Assembly: GCF_038051925.1 (NCBI RefSeq)
Contig: NZ_CP150634.1
Span: forward strand, 4,224,300-4,288,299
Reading direction: 5' to 3'
DNA: 64,000 nt
Source of the DNA: Methylotuvimicrobium sp. KM2
Lineage (GTDB): Bacteria; Pseudomonadota; Gammaproteobacteria; Methylococcales; Methylomonadaceae
This document shows positions 46,135 to 55,658 of this stretch, in pieces (the first letter of the stretch is position 1; each line of letters begins with the position of its first letter). The notes beneath the pieces were generated by a model, which saw only the letters and a list, made by a program, of their open reading frames with translations, was not told the DNA's origin and ran no database searches. A program made the translations under genes and the position numbers.

Positions 46135-47466
46135 TTATTCCCCGGCAACCGACATGCGCTCGATCAAGACCGAACCGGTGCGGACGTTGCCTCGATAATC
46201 GACATCATTACCGACCGCGACGAGATTTTTAAACATATCTTTCAAATTTCCGGCAATCGTAATTTCCTCGACCGGGTATTGAATTTCGCCGTTCTCTACC
46301 CAGAATCCGGCCGCGCCGCGTGAATAATCGCCAGTCACCATTTTAACGCCCTGCCCCATCAACTCGGTTACAAGCAATCCGGTCCCGAGTTTTTTCAGCA
46401 TGCCGGCAAAATCATCGTTTCCGCTATCGACGATCAGATTATGAACGCCCCCTGCATTTCCCGTACTTGCAAGACCGAGTTTCTTCGCCGAATAAGTACT
46501 CAACACATAGTCCTTTAAAATTCCTTCCGCAACGACGTCCCGAGCCCTAGTTTTGACGCCTTCGGCATCGAAAGCAGTGCTGCCGAGAGCGCCAACCATA
46601 TAAGGTTGCTCGTGAATATGCACGAATTCCGGAAATATCCGTGTATCCAATGCATTGAGTAAAAACGACGATTTACGGTATAAGTTACCGCCGCTAATTG
46701 CGCCGATTAGCGATCCGAACAAACTGGAAGCCACTTCAGCCGAATACAAAACCGGACATTGCCGCGTGCTCAAACTACGCCCTTGCAAACGTCTAACCGT
46801 TCTTTCGGCTGCTTTTCTGCCGATGGAGTCGACCGCCTCGAGCAAATCAGGGTTCCTGGCAACGCTATACCAATAATCGCGCTGCATACTGTTGCCTCGC
46901 TGTCCTAACACTGCGCAACTAATCGAGTGACGGCTCGATTCGGCCCCCTTCAAGAAACCTAAACTATTGCCCAGCACCCGAATGCCTTGATGACTAGTGA
47001 CCGTTGCGCCTTCCGAATTCGTAATTTCGGTTGAATAAGAACGCGCTGCATCTTCGCAGGCTATCGCCAACTCGATCGCTCGATCGGCAGCGAGAGCCCA
47101 AGGATGAAATAGATCCAAATCGGGAAATTCGGTTGCAAGCCACTCTTGTTCGGGCAATCCTGCATAAGGATCTTCGCTGCCATAGCGCGCAAAACTACAT
47201 GCGGCGGCAACCGTTTCCTTGATCGAAGCATCGGATAAATCGGTAGTGCTAGCCGAACCTTTGCGCTGCCCGAAATAAACGGTCACGCCCAAACCTTGAT
47301 CGCGATGATGCTCAATTGTCTCGACATCACCCAAACGCGCCGTCACCGACAAGCCGCTATCGACACTCAAACCCGCTTCCGCGGCGGTTGCGCCCTGCAG
47401 CTTCGCTTCATCTAAAATGCTTTGGACCAAATTTTCCAATCGACTGATTTCTTCCCGGTTTTGCAA
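46135..47466 (-). CDS. pmbA: TldD/PmbA family metalloprotease subunit PmbA (TldE)
   Basis: 443 aa. Family features: the N-terminal half with EAGLSVDSGLSVTARLGDVE and GSASTTDLS; the C-terminal half with STYSAKKLGLASTGNAGG, LGTGLLVTELMGQGV and YSRGAAGFWVENGEI. With TldD it forms the zinc-dependent protease that acts on CcdA and on peptide precursors such as microcin B17. tldD lies 140 bp upstream on the same strand, separated by a degenerate heptad array. Confidence 0.95.
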   Translation of the reverse strand: MQNREEISRLENLVQSILDEAKLQGATAAEAGLSVDSGLSVTARLGDVETIEHHRDQGLGVTVYFGQRKGSASTTDLSDASIKETVAAACSFARYGSEDPYAGLPEQEWLATEFPDLDLFHPWALAADRAIELAIACEDAARSYSTEITNSEGATVTSHQGIRVLGNSLGFLKGAESSRHSISCAVLGQRGNSMQRDYWYSVARNPDLLEAVDSIGRKAAERTVRRLQGRSLSTRQCPVLYSAEVASSLFGSLIGAISGGNLYRKSSFLLNALDTRIFPEFVHIHEQPYMVGALGSTAFDAEGVKTRARDVVAEGILKDYVLSTYSAKKLGLASTGNAGGVHNLIVDSGNDDFAGMLKKLGTGLLVTELMGQGVKMVTGDYSRGAAGFWVENGEIQYPVEEITIAGNLKDMFKNLVAVGNDVDYRGNVRTGSVLIERMSVAGE

Positions 47467-47537
47467 AATAATTCTCTACTTAAAATTAAATCGATATAGT
47501 CAACGGTAAGCGGGGAACCGAACAACGACCTACTATC

Positions 47538-47600
47538 TGCTCACAGCTCATTGTTTACTGTTTACCGTTCACTGCTTACCGCTCACTGTTCACCAATCAC
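47538..47600. repeat. Degenerate heptanucleotide array between pmbA and tldD
   Basis: Units gctcaca, gctcatt, gtttact, gtttacc, gttcact, gcttacc, gctcact, gttcacc follow the pattern G-Y-T-Y-A-C-Y with period 7. Degenerate relative of the arrays at 41449 and 62275. Confidence 0.65.
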
Positions 47601-47606
47601 TAACCA

Positions 47607-49046
47607 TCAGATACTCGTACCGCCGACCGTCAACGCGTCGACTTTCAAGGTCGGTTGGCCGACGCCGACCGGCACGCTTTGCCCGTCCTTGCCGCAGGTT
47701 CCGACGCCGCTGTCGAGTTCCAAATCGGTGCCGACCATCGACACTCGAGTCAGAACATCCGGCCCGTTGCCGATTAACGTGGCGCCTTTTACAGGTCGCG
47801 TCAACTGGCCGTCCTCGATAAGATAAGCCTCGCTGGCTGAAAACACGAATTTTCCCGAAGTAATATCGACCTGTCCGCCGCCGAAATTTTTCGCATACAA
47901 ACCTTTTTTGACCGAGCGGATAATTTCTTCAGGGTCGTGCGGCCCCGGCAACATATAGGTATTGGTCATGCGAGGCATCGGCAAATGCGCGTAAGATTCG
48001 CGTCGACCGTTACCGGTCGGGGATACGCCCATCAGCCGGGCATTTAACTTATCCTGCATGTAGCCTTTCAATATGCCGTTTTCAATCAAAACGGTTTTTT
48101 CGGTAGGCGTGCCTTCATCGTCGATACTCAATGAGCCGCGACGTCCCTCGAGCGTACCGTCATCGACCACGGTACACAAATCAGATGCAACCCTTTCTCC
48201 GACCCGCCCGCTAAAGGCCGATGTGCCTTTACGGTTAAAATCCCCTTCCAGGCCATGCCCAATCGCTTCATGCAATAGGATTCCGGGCCAACCCGCCCCC
48301 AAGACTACAGTCATGCTGCCTGCCGGCGCATCGACGGCATCCAGATTAACCAGCGCCTGTCGAACCGCTTCTCGACCATATTCCAATGCTTTATCTTGGT
48401 CAACGAACATGCCGTAATCGCAACGCCCGCCGCCGCCCATGCTGCCCTGTTCGCGGCGTCCGTTCTCCTCGACGATGACACTCACGTTCATACGGACCAA
48501 CGGACGGATGTCGGCAGCCAATGTACCGTCTTGATTAGCGACTAAAACATTTTCATGAAGACCGACCAAGCTGATAACCACTTCTTCAATACGGCTATCG
48601 AGCTTGCGCGTCTCTCGGTCGACTTTATGCAACAGTTCGACTTTTTGCTGATCCGCTAGAGATTTGAGCGGGTTGACAGAATGGTAATATCGAGGCCACG
48701 CGGCTTGCTTGGAAATGGCTGTACGCGCATTTTGTCCTTGTCGGACAATGGCTTTGACATTACCGGCCGCTTCGAGCAAGACCGGCAATTCAATTTTATC
48801 GCTATAGGCGAATCCGGTTTTCTCGCCGACGACGGCACGCACGCCGGCGCCTTGTTCGATATTATGACTGCCTTCTTTGATGATGCCGCTTTCCATAACC
48901 CAGGATTCGTAATGACTGGATTGAAAATAGATATCGGCGGCGTCGACCGGAACACTGAGCAAACTGCTCATGACTCGCTCGATATCCTGTTCCTGCAAAC
49001 CTGCCGGCGCAAGAATCGTTTGTTTCGCTATATTTAAAATTTCCAT
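47607..49046 (-). CDS. tldD: Metalloprotease TldD
   Basis: 479 aa. The zinc-binding [11 protein letters not shown] (HExxxH) motif is present, with [20 protein letters not shown], and the C-terminal [20 protein letters not shown] signature of TldD. It is the catalytic partner of PmbA. Separated by 8 bp from the upstream BamC-like gene. The order nit-(bamC-like)-tldD-pmbA continues the yhdP cluster. Confidence 0.96.
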   Translation of the reverse strand: MEILNIAKQTILAPAGLQEQDIERVMSSLLSVPVDAADIYFQSSHYESWVMESGIIKEGSHNIEQGAGVRAVVGEKTGFAYSDKIELPVLLEAAGNVKAIVRQGQNARTAISKQAAWPRYYHSVNPLKSLADQQKVELLHKVDRETRKLDSRIEEVVISLVGLHENVLVANQDGTLAADIRPLVRMNVSVIVEENGRREQGSMGGGGRCDYGMFVDQDKALEYGREAVRQALVNLDAVDAPAGSMTVVLGAGWPGILLHEAIGHGLEGDFNRKGTSAFSGRVGERVASDLCTVVDDGTLEGRRGSLSIDDEGTPTEKTVLIENGILKGYMQDKLNARLMGVSPTGNGRRESYAHLPMPRMTNTYMLPGPHDPEEIIRSVKKGLYAKNFGGGQVDITSGKFVFSASEAYLIEDGQLTRPVKGATLIGNGPDVLTRVSMVGTDLELDSGVGTCGKDGQSVPVGVGQPTLKVDALTVGGTSI

Positions 49047-49054
49047 ACTGTCTA

Positions 49055-49693
49055 TTATTGCCGTTGATGTTTCGGTATGCCGTCTCGCAATTTCTCATGG
49101 AGCATCTGCAGCAACCGGTCTGGCCCGTCTTTTTTAATGTCCTCGAGCGGTTCTGGCGCACCTGGTATGGACGGATTTTTTTCATCTTGTTCAGTCACAA
49201 TATCCGCAGTAATTTCCGTCGTGGACTGTCCTTCGGATAACTGCAACGAATAAATTCGCTCGATATAATCGTCGTCTCTAAATAACCACCCCAAAAAGTC
49301 TTTCGCCTCGTTGTCGTCGGGATCGAAGCGGACATAGTAATAACCCGCATCCCGATCCCTATCGGTAATTTCGATGCGTTGCTGATTTAGGACTAACTCC
49401 ATTATGAACCAAGCTTTTTCAAAAGGTTTTTTGATGATCAGCTTTTTTCGTAGCGCCGATTGTTCAAGTTCAACTTTATCGCCTAAGCCTTGTTGAATCG
49501 ATAACGTTGTCAACACAGGATCGACCGATATTTGTAAACTCTGCTCACCCGATGCGCCCTCGAATTCCGGCGGCCGCTCCAAATGACCGGTATCCCGATA
49601 ACGGACTTCAGTTTCGGAACAGTTCGCCAGAACCGCCGGCCACAACAACACGCCGCAAAATTTAAGGATGGTTCTATACCTTTCGCACTTCAA
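49055..49693 (-). CDS. BamC/NlpB-like lipoprotein whose start lies in a repeat
   Basis: About 212 aa if started at TTG 49693. A lipoprotein signal ([18 protein letters not shown], lipobox LANC with Cys near residue 25) leads into a BamC-type helix-grip domain: [49 protein letters not shown]. BamC is part of the outer-membrane barrel assembly machine. There is no ATG after the repeat: native coding sequence begins around ACC-ATC at 49669, and the only upstream in-frame starts (TTG 49693, or an ATG farther inside the repeat) lie within the TATACC/GGTATA element at 49675-49836. No good ribosome site is seen. The start is therefore uncertain and may be repeat-derived. Confidence 0.65.
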   Translation of the reverse strand: MKCERYRTILKFCGVLLWPAVLANCSETEVRYRDTGHLERPPEFEGASGEQSLQISVDPVLTTLSIQQGLGDKVELEQSALRKKLIIKKPFEKAWFIMELVLNQQRIEITDRDRDAGYYYVRFDPDDNEAKDFLGWLFRDDDYIERIYSLQLSEGQSTTEITADIVTEQDEKNPSIPGAPEPLEDIKKDGPDRLLQMLHEKLRDGIPKHQRQ

Positions 49694-49836
49694 ATTTCGG
49701 CAGCGCCAGAGGAGGCGCCTGAGTGTCCGATAAAGGCTTTGCCAGCATGGAGCTGGCATAGAGCCTACATGGACGTATTCACGGCGTCCTTTAGCGGACA
49801 CCCAGGCGCCGAATTTTGATCTACGACGGGTATATT
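49675..49836. repeat. TATACC/GGTATA repeat fused to the 5' end of the BamC-like gene
   Basis: Termini tatacctttcgcacttcaaa and gaattttgatctacgacggg then tata; core with gccagcatggagctggcat, agagcctacatggacgtatt, cacggcgtcctttagcgg. Almost the reverse complement of 32833-32995. It is open in the minus-strand frame of the BamC-like gene, so it can be read as extra N-terminal residues. Confidence 0.85.
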
Positions 49837-49918
49837 CGATAGTTTCATGACTTTTTAAGCAATGTAACCTTAAAATTTGATTTTTCAAGAATATTCTCGC
49901 AAAGGATTTAGCCGTACA

Positions 49919-50022
49919 TATACCTTTCGCACTTCAAATTTCGGTTTTTAAACCCCTCACCCCGCCCGCTCCCAATGTGGACGAGGAAGTATAATGCCGC
50001 AATTTCATGTGCGATGGGTATA
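49919..50022. repeat. Short TATACC/GGTATA repeat without core, plus adjacent hairpin
   Basis: Has the tatacctttcgcacttcaaa arm and a diverged right arm ending atgtgcgatgggtata, with only about 60 bp of C-rich spacer (cccctcaccccgcccgctcc). Next to it (50036-50120) is an inverted pair gagggtgcgcatcgcac / gtgcgcgatgcgcaccc. Similar coreless copies occur at 58229-58330 and about 59384-59447. Confidence 0.7.
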
Positions 50023-50140
50023 TATCTTTTGAACTTCGACAGAGGGTGCGCATCGCACACTATTGGACCGGTACTAATGATTCGCGGTCCGTGGAAAGGT
50101 GCGCGATGCGCACCCTATGGCTTGAACCTTGAACCTAAAT

Positions 50141-50950
50141 TTAAATTTTTCGATGCTGTAAAGCGGGGAAAGACACTCGAACTTTTTCCAAGCGTTCGTG
50201 TTCGATATCGGCGCAAACGAAGCCACCGCCATTCTTATGACACCCTAAAACCGCTCCCCACGGATCGACTATCATCGAATGCCCGAAGGTTTTACGACCG
50301 TTAATATGAAAGCCGCCCTGATTCGGCGCAATGACATAACATAAGTTTTCGATTGCTCGAGCTCTCAATAAGACTTCCCAATGCGCGGCACCGGTTTGCG
50401 CGGTAAATGCCGAAGGCACCAATAAAATTTCGGCGCCTTTCGCCACCAAATTACGGTAAAGTTCGGGAAAACGCAGATCATAGCAAACCGACAGCCCCAA
50501 TTTTCCGAAAGGTGTATCGACAACAACGGGATCATGTCCGGGTTCAATCGAATTCGATTCGCGATATTCTTCCTCGGTATCGGGTACGCTGACATCAAAT
50601 AGATGCATTTTGTCGTAACGCGCAATGCGCTCGCCACGGTCGTTATAAACCAAACAAGCAGCTCTAACTTTGTTATCGTTATCGCCGGCCAAGGGGATCG
50701 TTCCACCGACAACCCAAACTTTGTATTTGAGTGCGGTCGACGTTAAAAAGTCTTGTATCGGACCATTCCCGTCGACTTCCTTGATCGTTAACTTATCGGT
50801 CTCGCTTTCCCCCATCAAGGCAAAGTTTTCCGGCAATACAACCAATTCCGCTCCGGCATTTACCGCTTCACCTATCAATTTTTCGGCTTCTAAAAGATTC
50901 GCCCCCACATTGGGACTCGATGCCATTTGTATGGCGGCACATTTACTCAT
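50141..50950 (-). CDS. Carbon-nitrogen hydrolase, Nit1-like (deaminated glutathione amidase type)
   Basis: 269 aa. The nitrilase triad is visible: Glu in LVVLPENFALMG, Lys in RYDKMHLFDV, Cys in LGLSVCYDLRFPELYR. YDKMHLFDVSVPD and AHWEVLLRARAIEN are typical of Nit1/YbeM-type amidases that hydrolyse deaminated glutathione, a repair reaction. Position between yhdP and tldD is usual in gammaproteobacteria. Confidence 0.9.
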   Translation of the reverse strand: MSKCAAIQMASSPNVGANLLEAEKLIGEAVNAGAELVVLPENFALMGESETDKLTIKEVDGNGPIQDFLTSTALKYKVWVVGGTIPLAGDNDNKVRAACLVYNDRGERIARYDKMHLFDVSVPDTEEEYRESNSIEPGHDPVVVDTPFGKLGLSVCYDLRFPELYRNLVAKGAEILLVPSAFTAQTGAAHWEVLLRARAIENLCYVIAPNQGGFHINGRKTFGHSMIVDPWGAVLGCHKNGGGFVCADIEHERLEKVRVSFPALQHRKI

Positions 50951-51042
50951 TTACAGACTCTTGTTTTAATTTTTATTCAGTTTAAGTTTAATTAGAATCG
51001 CTCATGCATAACAGCAATACCCAGTTTAAGAAATCTCGCCAT

Positions 51043-51215
51043 GTTTAGGGTGCGGGTGCCTGTCGAGGAACGCCGTAAACCCAGCACCTAAATTATCCTA
51101 GGTAGTTAGACATAGCCAATGAACTATAAAATTTAGGTGCTGGGTAAACCCATTCATGGTGGCTTGACGGCGGCTCCCTGCCGCCGATATCCCCGCCTAG
51201 CACTCCCCGCACCCT
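51043..51215. repeat. Shared-core repeat with nested hairpin copy 4
   Basis: Outer parts tttagggtgcgggtgcctg and cactccccgcaccctttc; core tcgaggaacgccgtaaa, then the 64-bp hairpin at 51080-51143 (arms cccagcacctaaatt and aatttaggtgctgg) flanked by gtaaa on both sides (51075-51079, 51144-51148), then ttgacggcggctccctgcc. The outer arms match the inner arms of 29052-29213. Confidence 0.8.
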
Positions 51216-51269
51216 TTCTTTATCCTCAAATTGAGATGCTGGCAATGCCTTGATGTTTTCGTCACTACT

Positions 51270-51547
51270 GAACCTTATGAACATTAACCTAACGGTCATG
51301 AAGGCCAGTCGATCGAGCAACCGCACCCTCTTCGGCACCAGCATTTTTACAGCAGCGTTTTGCATATCGAAAAATTAGATAAGGAATGCAAATCTACGAA
51401 CTTTCTCAGTAAATTCGGAAATTTAAAGGATTTGGTCATAAACATACCTTTTGCACTTAAAGCCTGGGTGACGCTTAAAAAGGTAGTGGATTCACGACGT
51501 CCTTTGACGAACAACCCGGTGCCGAATTTTGATCTACGATGGGTATA
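51270..51547. repeat. Two abutting truncated repeats upstream of the nit gene
   Basis: 51270-51420 is a truncated ATGAAGG...CTTTCACAGTAA element (gtcatgaaggccagtcgatc, gagcaaccgcaccctcttcg, cgaaaaattagataaggaat, gaactttctcagtaaat). 51444-51547 is a truncated TATACC/GGTATA element (accttttgcacttaaag, acgacgtcctttgacgaac, gccgaattttgatctacga, gggtata). No gene in 50951-51586. Confidence 0.7.
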
Positions 51548-51586
51548 ACTACCCTGTTTTTATACTCCTCGTATATCGCGAAATCC

Positions 51587-54500
51587 TTAATCGTTAGTTT
51601 CCGTCCAAGGAAAATCGGTAAGTCCTTGCCAGGTTTTGTTAAACAAACCGTCACCTTCATGCAAAGGAATCACCTGCGGCTCTTCCCAAGAACCTATGAT
51701 TCGATATTGAGACCCGAAAAAAAAGCCTTCCTGGTAATCTTTCGTCACCGCCTTGGCAATCAAGCCTGCTATACGGCCGACAATTGTACCAGCAATGGGA
51801 ACCGCATCGGAACTTTTAGGCACGACTCGAACTTGTTGATCCAGCGTTTTATCCTTCAAATTGGCGTTCCCGGAAAGCGTTATTTTTGCCGGCACGGCGT
51901 CGACTTCTAAGTTTGTAGTGCTGGCAATGCCATCGGCCAAATGAATACGCCCTTTGATACTATTGAAGGTTAACCCTTCCTCGTAAATATCGCGAAAATC
52001 CAATTGCAATCGCTTAACCCACTGAGAAAACGCTATGATACCCAATACTCGCCCCAATCCGGGTTCTATGCTGAGCAATCTCCCGTCGTTTAACTCGATA
52101 TCCACTATACCTCGTAAGCGCTCCAATGAAAATTGATAAGGAGCCGCGTTCCAATTTAGATCGAGTTTTGCGGCAATACGGGTTTCTTTCATACTTTCAT
52201 AAAGCCCTAACTCATTAAGCAACCGACCGAACTGCCGACCGTCGAAAGTACCTTCCAACTTGGTTGTGGAGCCAAATCCTTGATTGATCCAACGCCCGGT
52301 CAGATTCATTGTTTCATTTCTATCGGAAATGGTAAGTCGCTGAAAATGTAAGCCTTGAGGTATGCGTACGGTTCGCAACACCAATCGCCCCATATCGCTT
52401 GAGCGCCAAATCACTTTTTCGCTGTCTATATCGAATAACGGTACTTTTTCCATGATATTATCAGTACCACCTTCCAATTTAATGCGGCTCATCGCTGTTA
52501 AATCGATAAACTCCATGGTCATCCGTATGCTATCCTCGCCCGATCGATCAACCGGTATACGCACATTCCCCTTGGCCGCCGAACTATCGATTTTACCCAC
52601 CCAGAAATTGCCGCGGCGCGCTAACATTAAATCCAGCCTACCCAAATCCATAAATTGATTAATTAGCTGACTGGTTTTTATTTTGATTTCGTATAAAGGC
52701 ATCGACTCGTCTTTTGCAACACCGTCCCTATCGATAAAACTTAGCCATTCTTCGAGATTCATTTTATCGCGATTCGCTTCGAGCTTAATAACCGGAGCAT
52801 CGGGATAATCCGCTACACCGACCCCGAACAGAAAATGTCCCGAATGCAATGCCTGCCCAGCTATCTCAATCTTAAATGCGGCATTCAGCTGATTATCGTA
52901 ATTTAATCTAACCGGCAACAAACGCTCGTCGCTCAAGTCAAAAACCAGCGATAAGGGTCGCGACTCGTCTTTATCTTTTCCAAGTCCGTCGGGTAAAATT
53001 AGCGACAAGCCTCTCAAACCCGAATTGATCGTCATTTGAGTTGTGCGATTGTCATCGACCGGTAATGCCAACTCTAGTCGGTAATCGGTACTGCCTTCAA
53101 CAAGCCTCCACCATGGCAACTTAAATTGATTTTGCAGATCCTCAACGGCGCTTTCTCCTGCGACTTTAATCGTGGTTTGTTTCGGTTCGCTTTCGATATC
53201 CACTCGAATAGGACTTCCCAACGCTTCTGCTTGTATATTGTCGGCGAAAAAACCCTGTTCATTAAATCTTAAAACCCCTTTGATGTTGCCGACCGGCAAA
53301 TCGAATGAGTGGACAACGAGCGAGGCGTCATCGAACGTAGCTTCGCCATCGACCTGAACCGGTTTCGATCCCACTAATGGGATATCGAGATCGAGTTTAA
53401 CCGACGTATTCCCGGAAGGCGTTATTGCGGTTCGCAACGCCCCGACCGGCGAACCGATCGGAGTTCGCTGCAGAAAATCCAACGCGCCGATAATGCTGCC
53501 CTCGGCCATGCCTCGAACCAGAAGATTAGGCTCATCATTCAGCATAGGAATGCTTAACTCGGTTTGCCTAATCGAGCAACCTGCCGTTTCGGCTTTTTGG
53601 ATGTCGACCTTGAGCGATGACCCGTAAAACAGCGCCCGCGCATCGACTTTGGTTAAATTCGGCCATTCCGGATCATAACTCAACGTCATATCGGAAACAT
53701 CGAACAAGACTTCGAAAACACCTTGACTTTCGGCAAAGGGGTAACTCTCTAACTCGCCGGAAAACAACAATCCACCGCGCGGAATGCTGCCCGATATAAA
53801 AGCGCGATCCAACCAAAAGAACGTATCGGGATCGATATTCCCCACCGGAAGGTAATTTTTAACTTGCCCGAGATCGGCAACCGAAAAAGTACTTTGTAAA
53901 TCCAGTACGGGCGAGGCTTCGCTTTTGGGCAGTGTTAAAAACAAGCGGCTAATCGTTGACGCGACCGGCACATCCAGCCGTATTTGTTTACTGGAAACGA
54001 CCCACATTTCGGGCGTTTGCCGCCAGTCGATTCGCCCTTGCAGACGCGCGATCGATAGCGCTTGACGAAACACCCCATCCAGCGTTACTTGCGATTGGCC
54101 GGTCGTCAATTGCACCATGCCTCGCTCGTCATTGCCGCGGATGCGTCCGGTTAAACCGAAAAATCCCGGCAAGGAATCGAAACCGGAAAATCCTAAACCG
54201 GTAAATAGGCCATCGGCGGCAAAGCGTTGACTGTCAAAATCGACAAAAAGCGTAAAATCTTCCACATTTCCGACCAACTTGAGCGCCGTCAAGCGTTCCG
54301 CGTGCTCATTCGGCAATAGACCGGGCCAGGCCGCCAGCTCGGAAATATTCGTCATATCCAGACGATGCGCCGACAACGCCAAATTCTTGAATGCATTCTC
54401 TGCATTTCGCTCAACAGCCAAACTGAACTGCGTGTCTGTCCAAGGCCGGCGATTATCTTCTACAACTAATCGTGCAACATCCAGAGCCAAACGTCGGCCC

Positions 54501-55405
54501 TCATCGCGCCACCTAAAGAGCGTTTCGAGTCTGTCCAGCGTTAAAGCACTCCTTGCCTTGAACTGCAATGCCACACGCGACAGATTGATCTCGGCGATCG
54601 CTTCGGATAGTTGGCTTTTTTGCCAATGCGTCCAAAGCTTCAGATCGCCAATACCGGATTCAATACTAATATCCGATAATGATTCGCCCGCCATAATCTC
54701 GGCCAAGTCAACCCCGGTTCCTTCAAAATACAATTTGCCGTCGATATTACCGGGTTCGAAAAAATTGCCATTCAATTCCATCGACACGCGCAATGCATGA
54801 CCTAAGTTTTCGGGTAAGCCCGTTAGCAGATGAATTTGATGTCGGTCACCATCGTTTTTGATCACCAAATCGACTCGTTCAAATTGAATCGGTTTGCCGC
54901 CACGCATTTCATCTTGCCAAGCGATGCGGCTATGCAACAGCTCAAACTTCCCTCCTTGCAGCAACCACAAAGGATAATCGGTCTCTCCACCGGCTTGCAA
55001 ACCGCCCAGTGTAAAACTACCATCCGGTTTTCGCTGTATCGACACATCGGCACCGATAATCGATATCCATGATGCCCGCCAAAGTTCTCGCGTCCAAAGA
55101 ACACGCCATATACTGATATTTAAGCGAATCTCTTCAAAATTAACCGGGGACGAAGAGTGCGGGACATCCTCAGTCAACACTTTAATATCTTTTAGCATTA
55201 ACGTCGGCGTGATGCCTCTCATACCGGTCTTTATTCGACCGATTTGAACCGGGGTATCGATCAGCACCCCAATTTCTCGCTCTAATTCGACCTTATAACT
55301 TTCCAACCCGCTCAGTAATAAACGAAGTGCCGTCAAGCCTAATGCCGTAGCAATCAGAGACCAAAAAAGCAGGATTCGCGTGGCCCGCGTAATGTGATGA
55401 ATCAC
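51587..55405 (-). CDS. yhdP: YhdP-family AsmA-like envelope protein
   Basis: 1272 aa from a GTG at 55405. One N-terminal membrane anchor (RILLFWSLIATALGLTALRLLLS) is followed by a very long periplasmic beta-rich region and the C-terminal DUF3971/AsmA-like part ending in GRIAGLIAKAV and FFFGSQYRIIGSWEEPQV, characteristic of the TIGR02099 family. YhdP is an inner-membrane-anchored bridge that moves phospholipids to the outer membrane. Length agrees with the family (about 1270). Lies between rng and the Nit gene, the conserved order. Confidence 0.93.
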   Translation of the reverse strand: MIHHITRATRILLFWSLIATALGLTALRLLLSGLESYKVELEREIGVLIDTPVQIGRIKTGMRGITPTLMLKDIKVLTEDVPHSSSPVNFEEIRLNISIWRVLWTRELWRASWISIIGADVSIQRKPDGSFTLGGLQAGGETDYPLWLLQGGKFELLHSRIAWQDEMRGGKPIQFERVDLVIKNDGDRHQIHLLTGLPENLGHALRVSMELNGNFFEPGNIDGKLYFEGTGVDLAEIMAGESLSDISIESGIGDLKLWTHWQKSQLSEAIAEINLSRVALQFKARSALTLDRLETLFRWRDEGRRLALDVARLVVEDNRRPWTDTQFSLAVERNAENAFKNLALSAHRLDMTNISELAAWPGLLPNEHAERLTALKLVGNVEDFTLFVDFDSQRFAADGLFTGLGFSGFDSLPGFFGLTGRIRGNDERGMVQLTTGQSQVTLDGVFRQALSIARLQGRIDWRQTPEMWVVSSKQIRLDVPVASTISRLFLTLPKSEASPVLDLQSTFSVADLGQVKNYLPVGNIDPDTFFWLDRAFISGSIPRGGLLFSGELESYPFAESQGVFEVLFDVSDMTLSYDPEWPNLTKVDARALFYGSSLKVDIQKAETAGCSIRQTELSIPMLNDEPNLLVRGMAEGSIIGALDFLQRTPIGSPVGALRTAITPSGNTSVKLDLDIPLVGSKPVQVDGEATFDDASLVVHSFDLPVGNIKGVLRFNEQGFFADNIQAEALGSPIRVDIESEPKQTTIKVAGESAVEDLQNQFKLPWWRLVEGSTDYRLELALPVDDNRTTQMTINSGLRGLSLILPDGLGKDKDESRPLSLVFDLSDERLLPVRLNYDNQLNAAFKIEIAGQALHSGHFLFGVGVADYPDAPVIKLEANRDKMNLEEWLSFIDRDGVAKDESMPLYEIKIKTSQLINQFMDLGRLDLMLARRGNFWVGKIDSSAAKGNVRIPVDRSGEDSIRMTMEFIDLTAMSRIKLEGGTDNIMEKVPLFDIDSEKVIWRSSDMGRLVLRTVRIPQGLHFQRLTISDRNETMNLTGRWINQGFGSTTKLEGTFDGRQFGRLLNELGLYESMKETRIAAKLDLNWNAAPYQFSLERLRGIVDIELNDGRLLSIEPGLGRVLGIIAFSQWVKRLQLDFRDIYEEGLTFNSIKGRIHLADGIASTTNLEVDAVPAKITLSGNANLKDKTLDQQVRVVPKSSDAVPIAGTIVGRIAGLIAKAVTKDYQEGFFFGSQYRIIGSWEEPQVIPLHEGDGLFNKTWQGLTDFPWTETND

Positions 55406-55431
55406 TTAGCTAAAAACTCGTTAATGCGATT

Positions 55432-55566
55432 TTATATCATTCGCACTTCAAATTTCGGCAACGCCTTAGAAGACGCCAGGGTGATCGGCCCTCACCTAAC
55501 GCTAGGTGAGGGGCTGGGCTTTTGACGGGCACCCCGGTGCCGAATTTTGATCTACGATAGGTATAA
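55432..55566. repeat. TATACC/GGTATA repeat with ctcacct palindrome inside
   Basis: Arms cattcgcacttcaaatttcg and gccgaattttgatctacga then taggtata; the centre is ggcaacgccttagaagacgc, the perfect palindrome ccctcacctaacgctagg(tgaggg), and ctgggcttttgacgggcacc. Here the palindrome replaces the usual core. A short (tattccc) heptad run of under three units follows at 55618-55637. Confidence 0.8.
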
Positions 55567-55658
55567 AAACGGCTCAATTTAAAAAGATCGATGATTCGAT
55601 TCATCAGGACAATCCTCCTATTCCCTATTCCCTATTCACTGCTAACTGCTCCAGCCTA

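Noticed and set aside
49694-49888. Long N-terminal extension of the BamC-like protein
   Set aside because: It is translated repeat; only its last few codons may be used as start, so the shorter form is reported.
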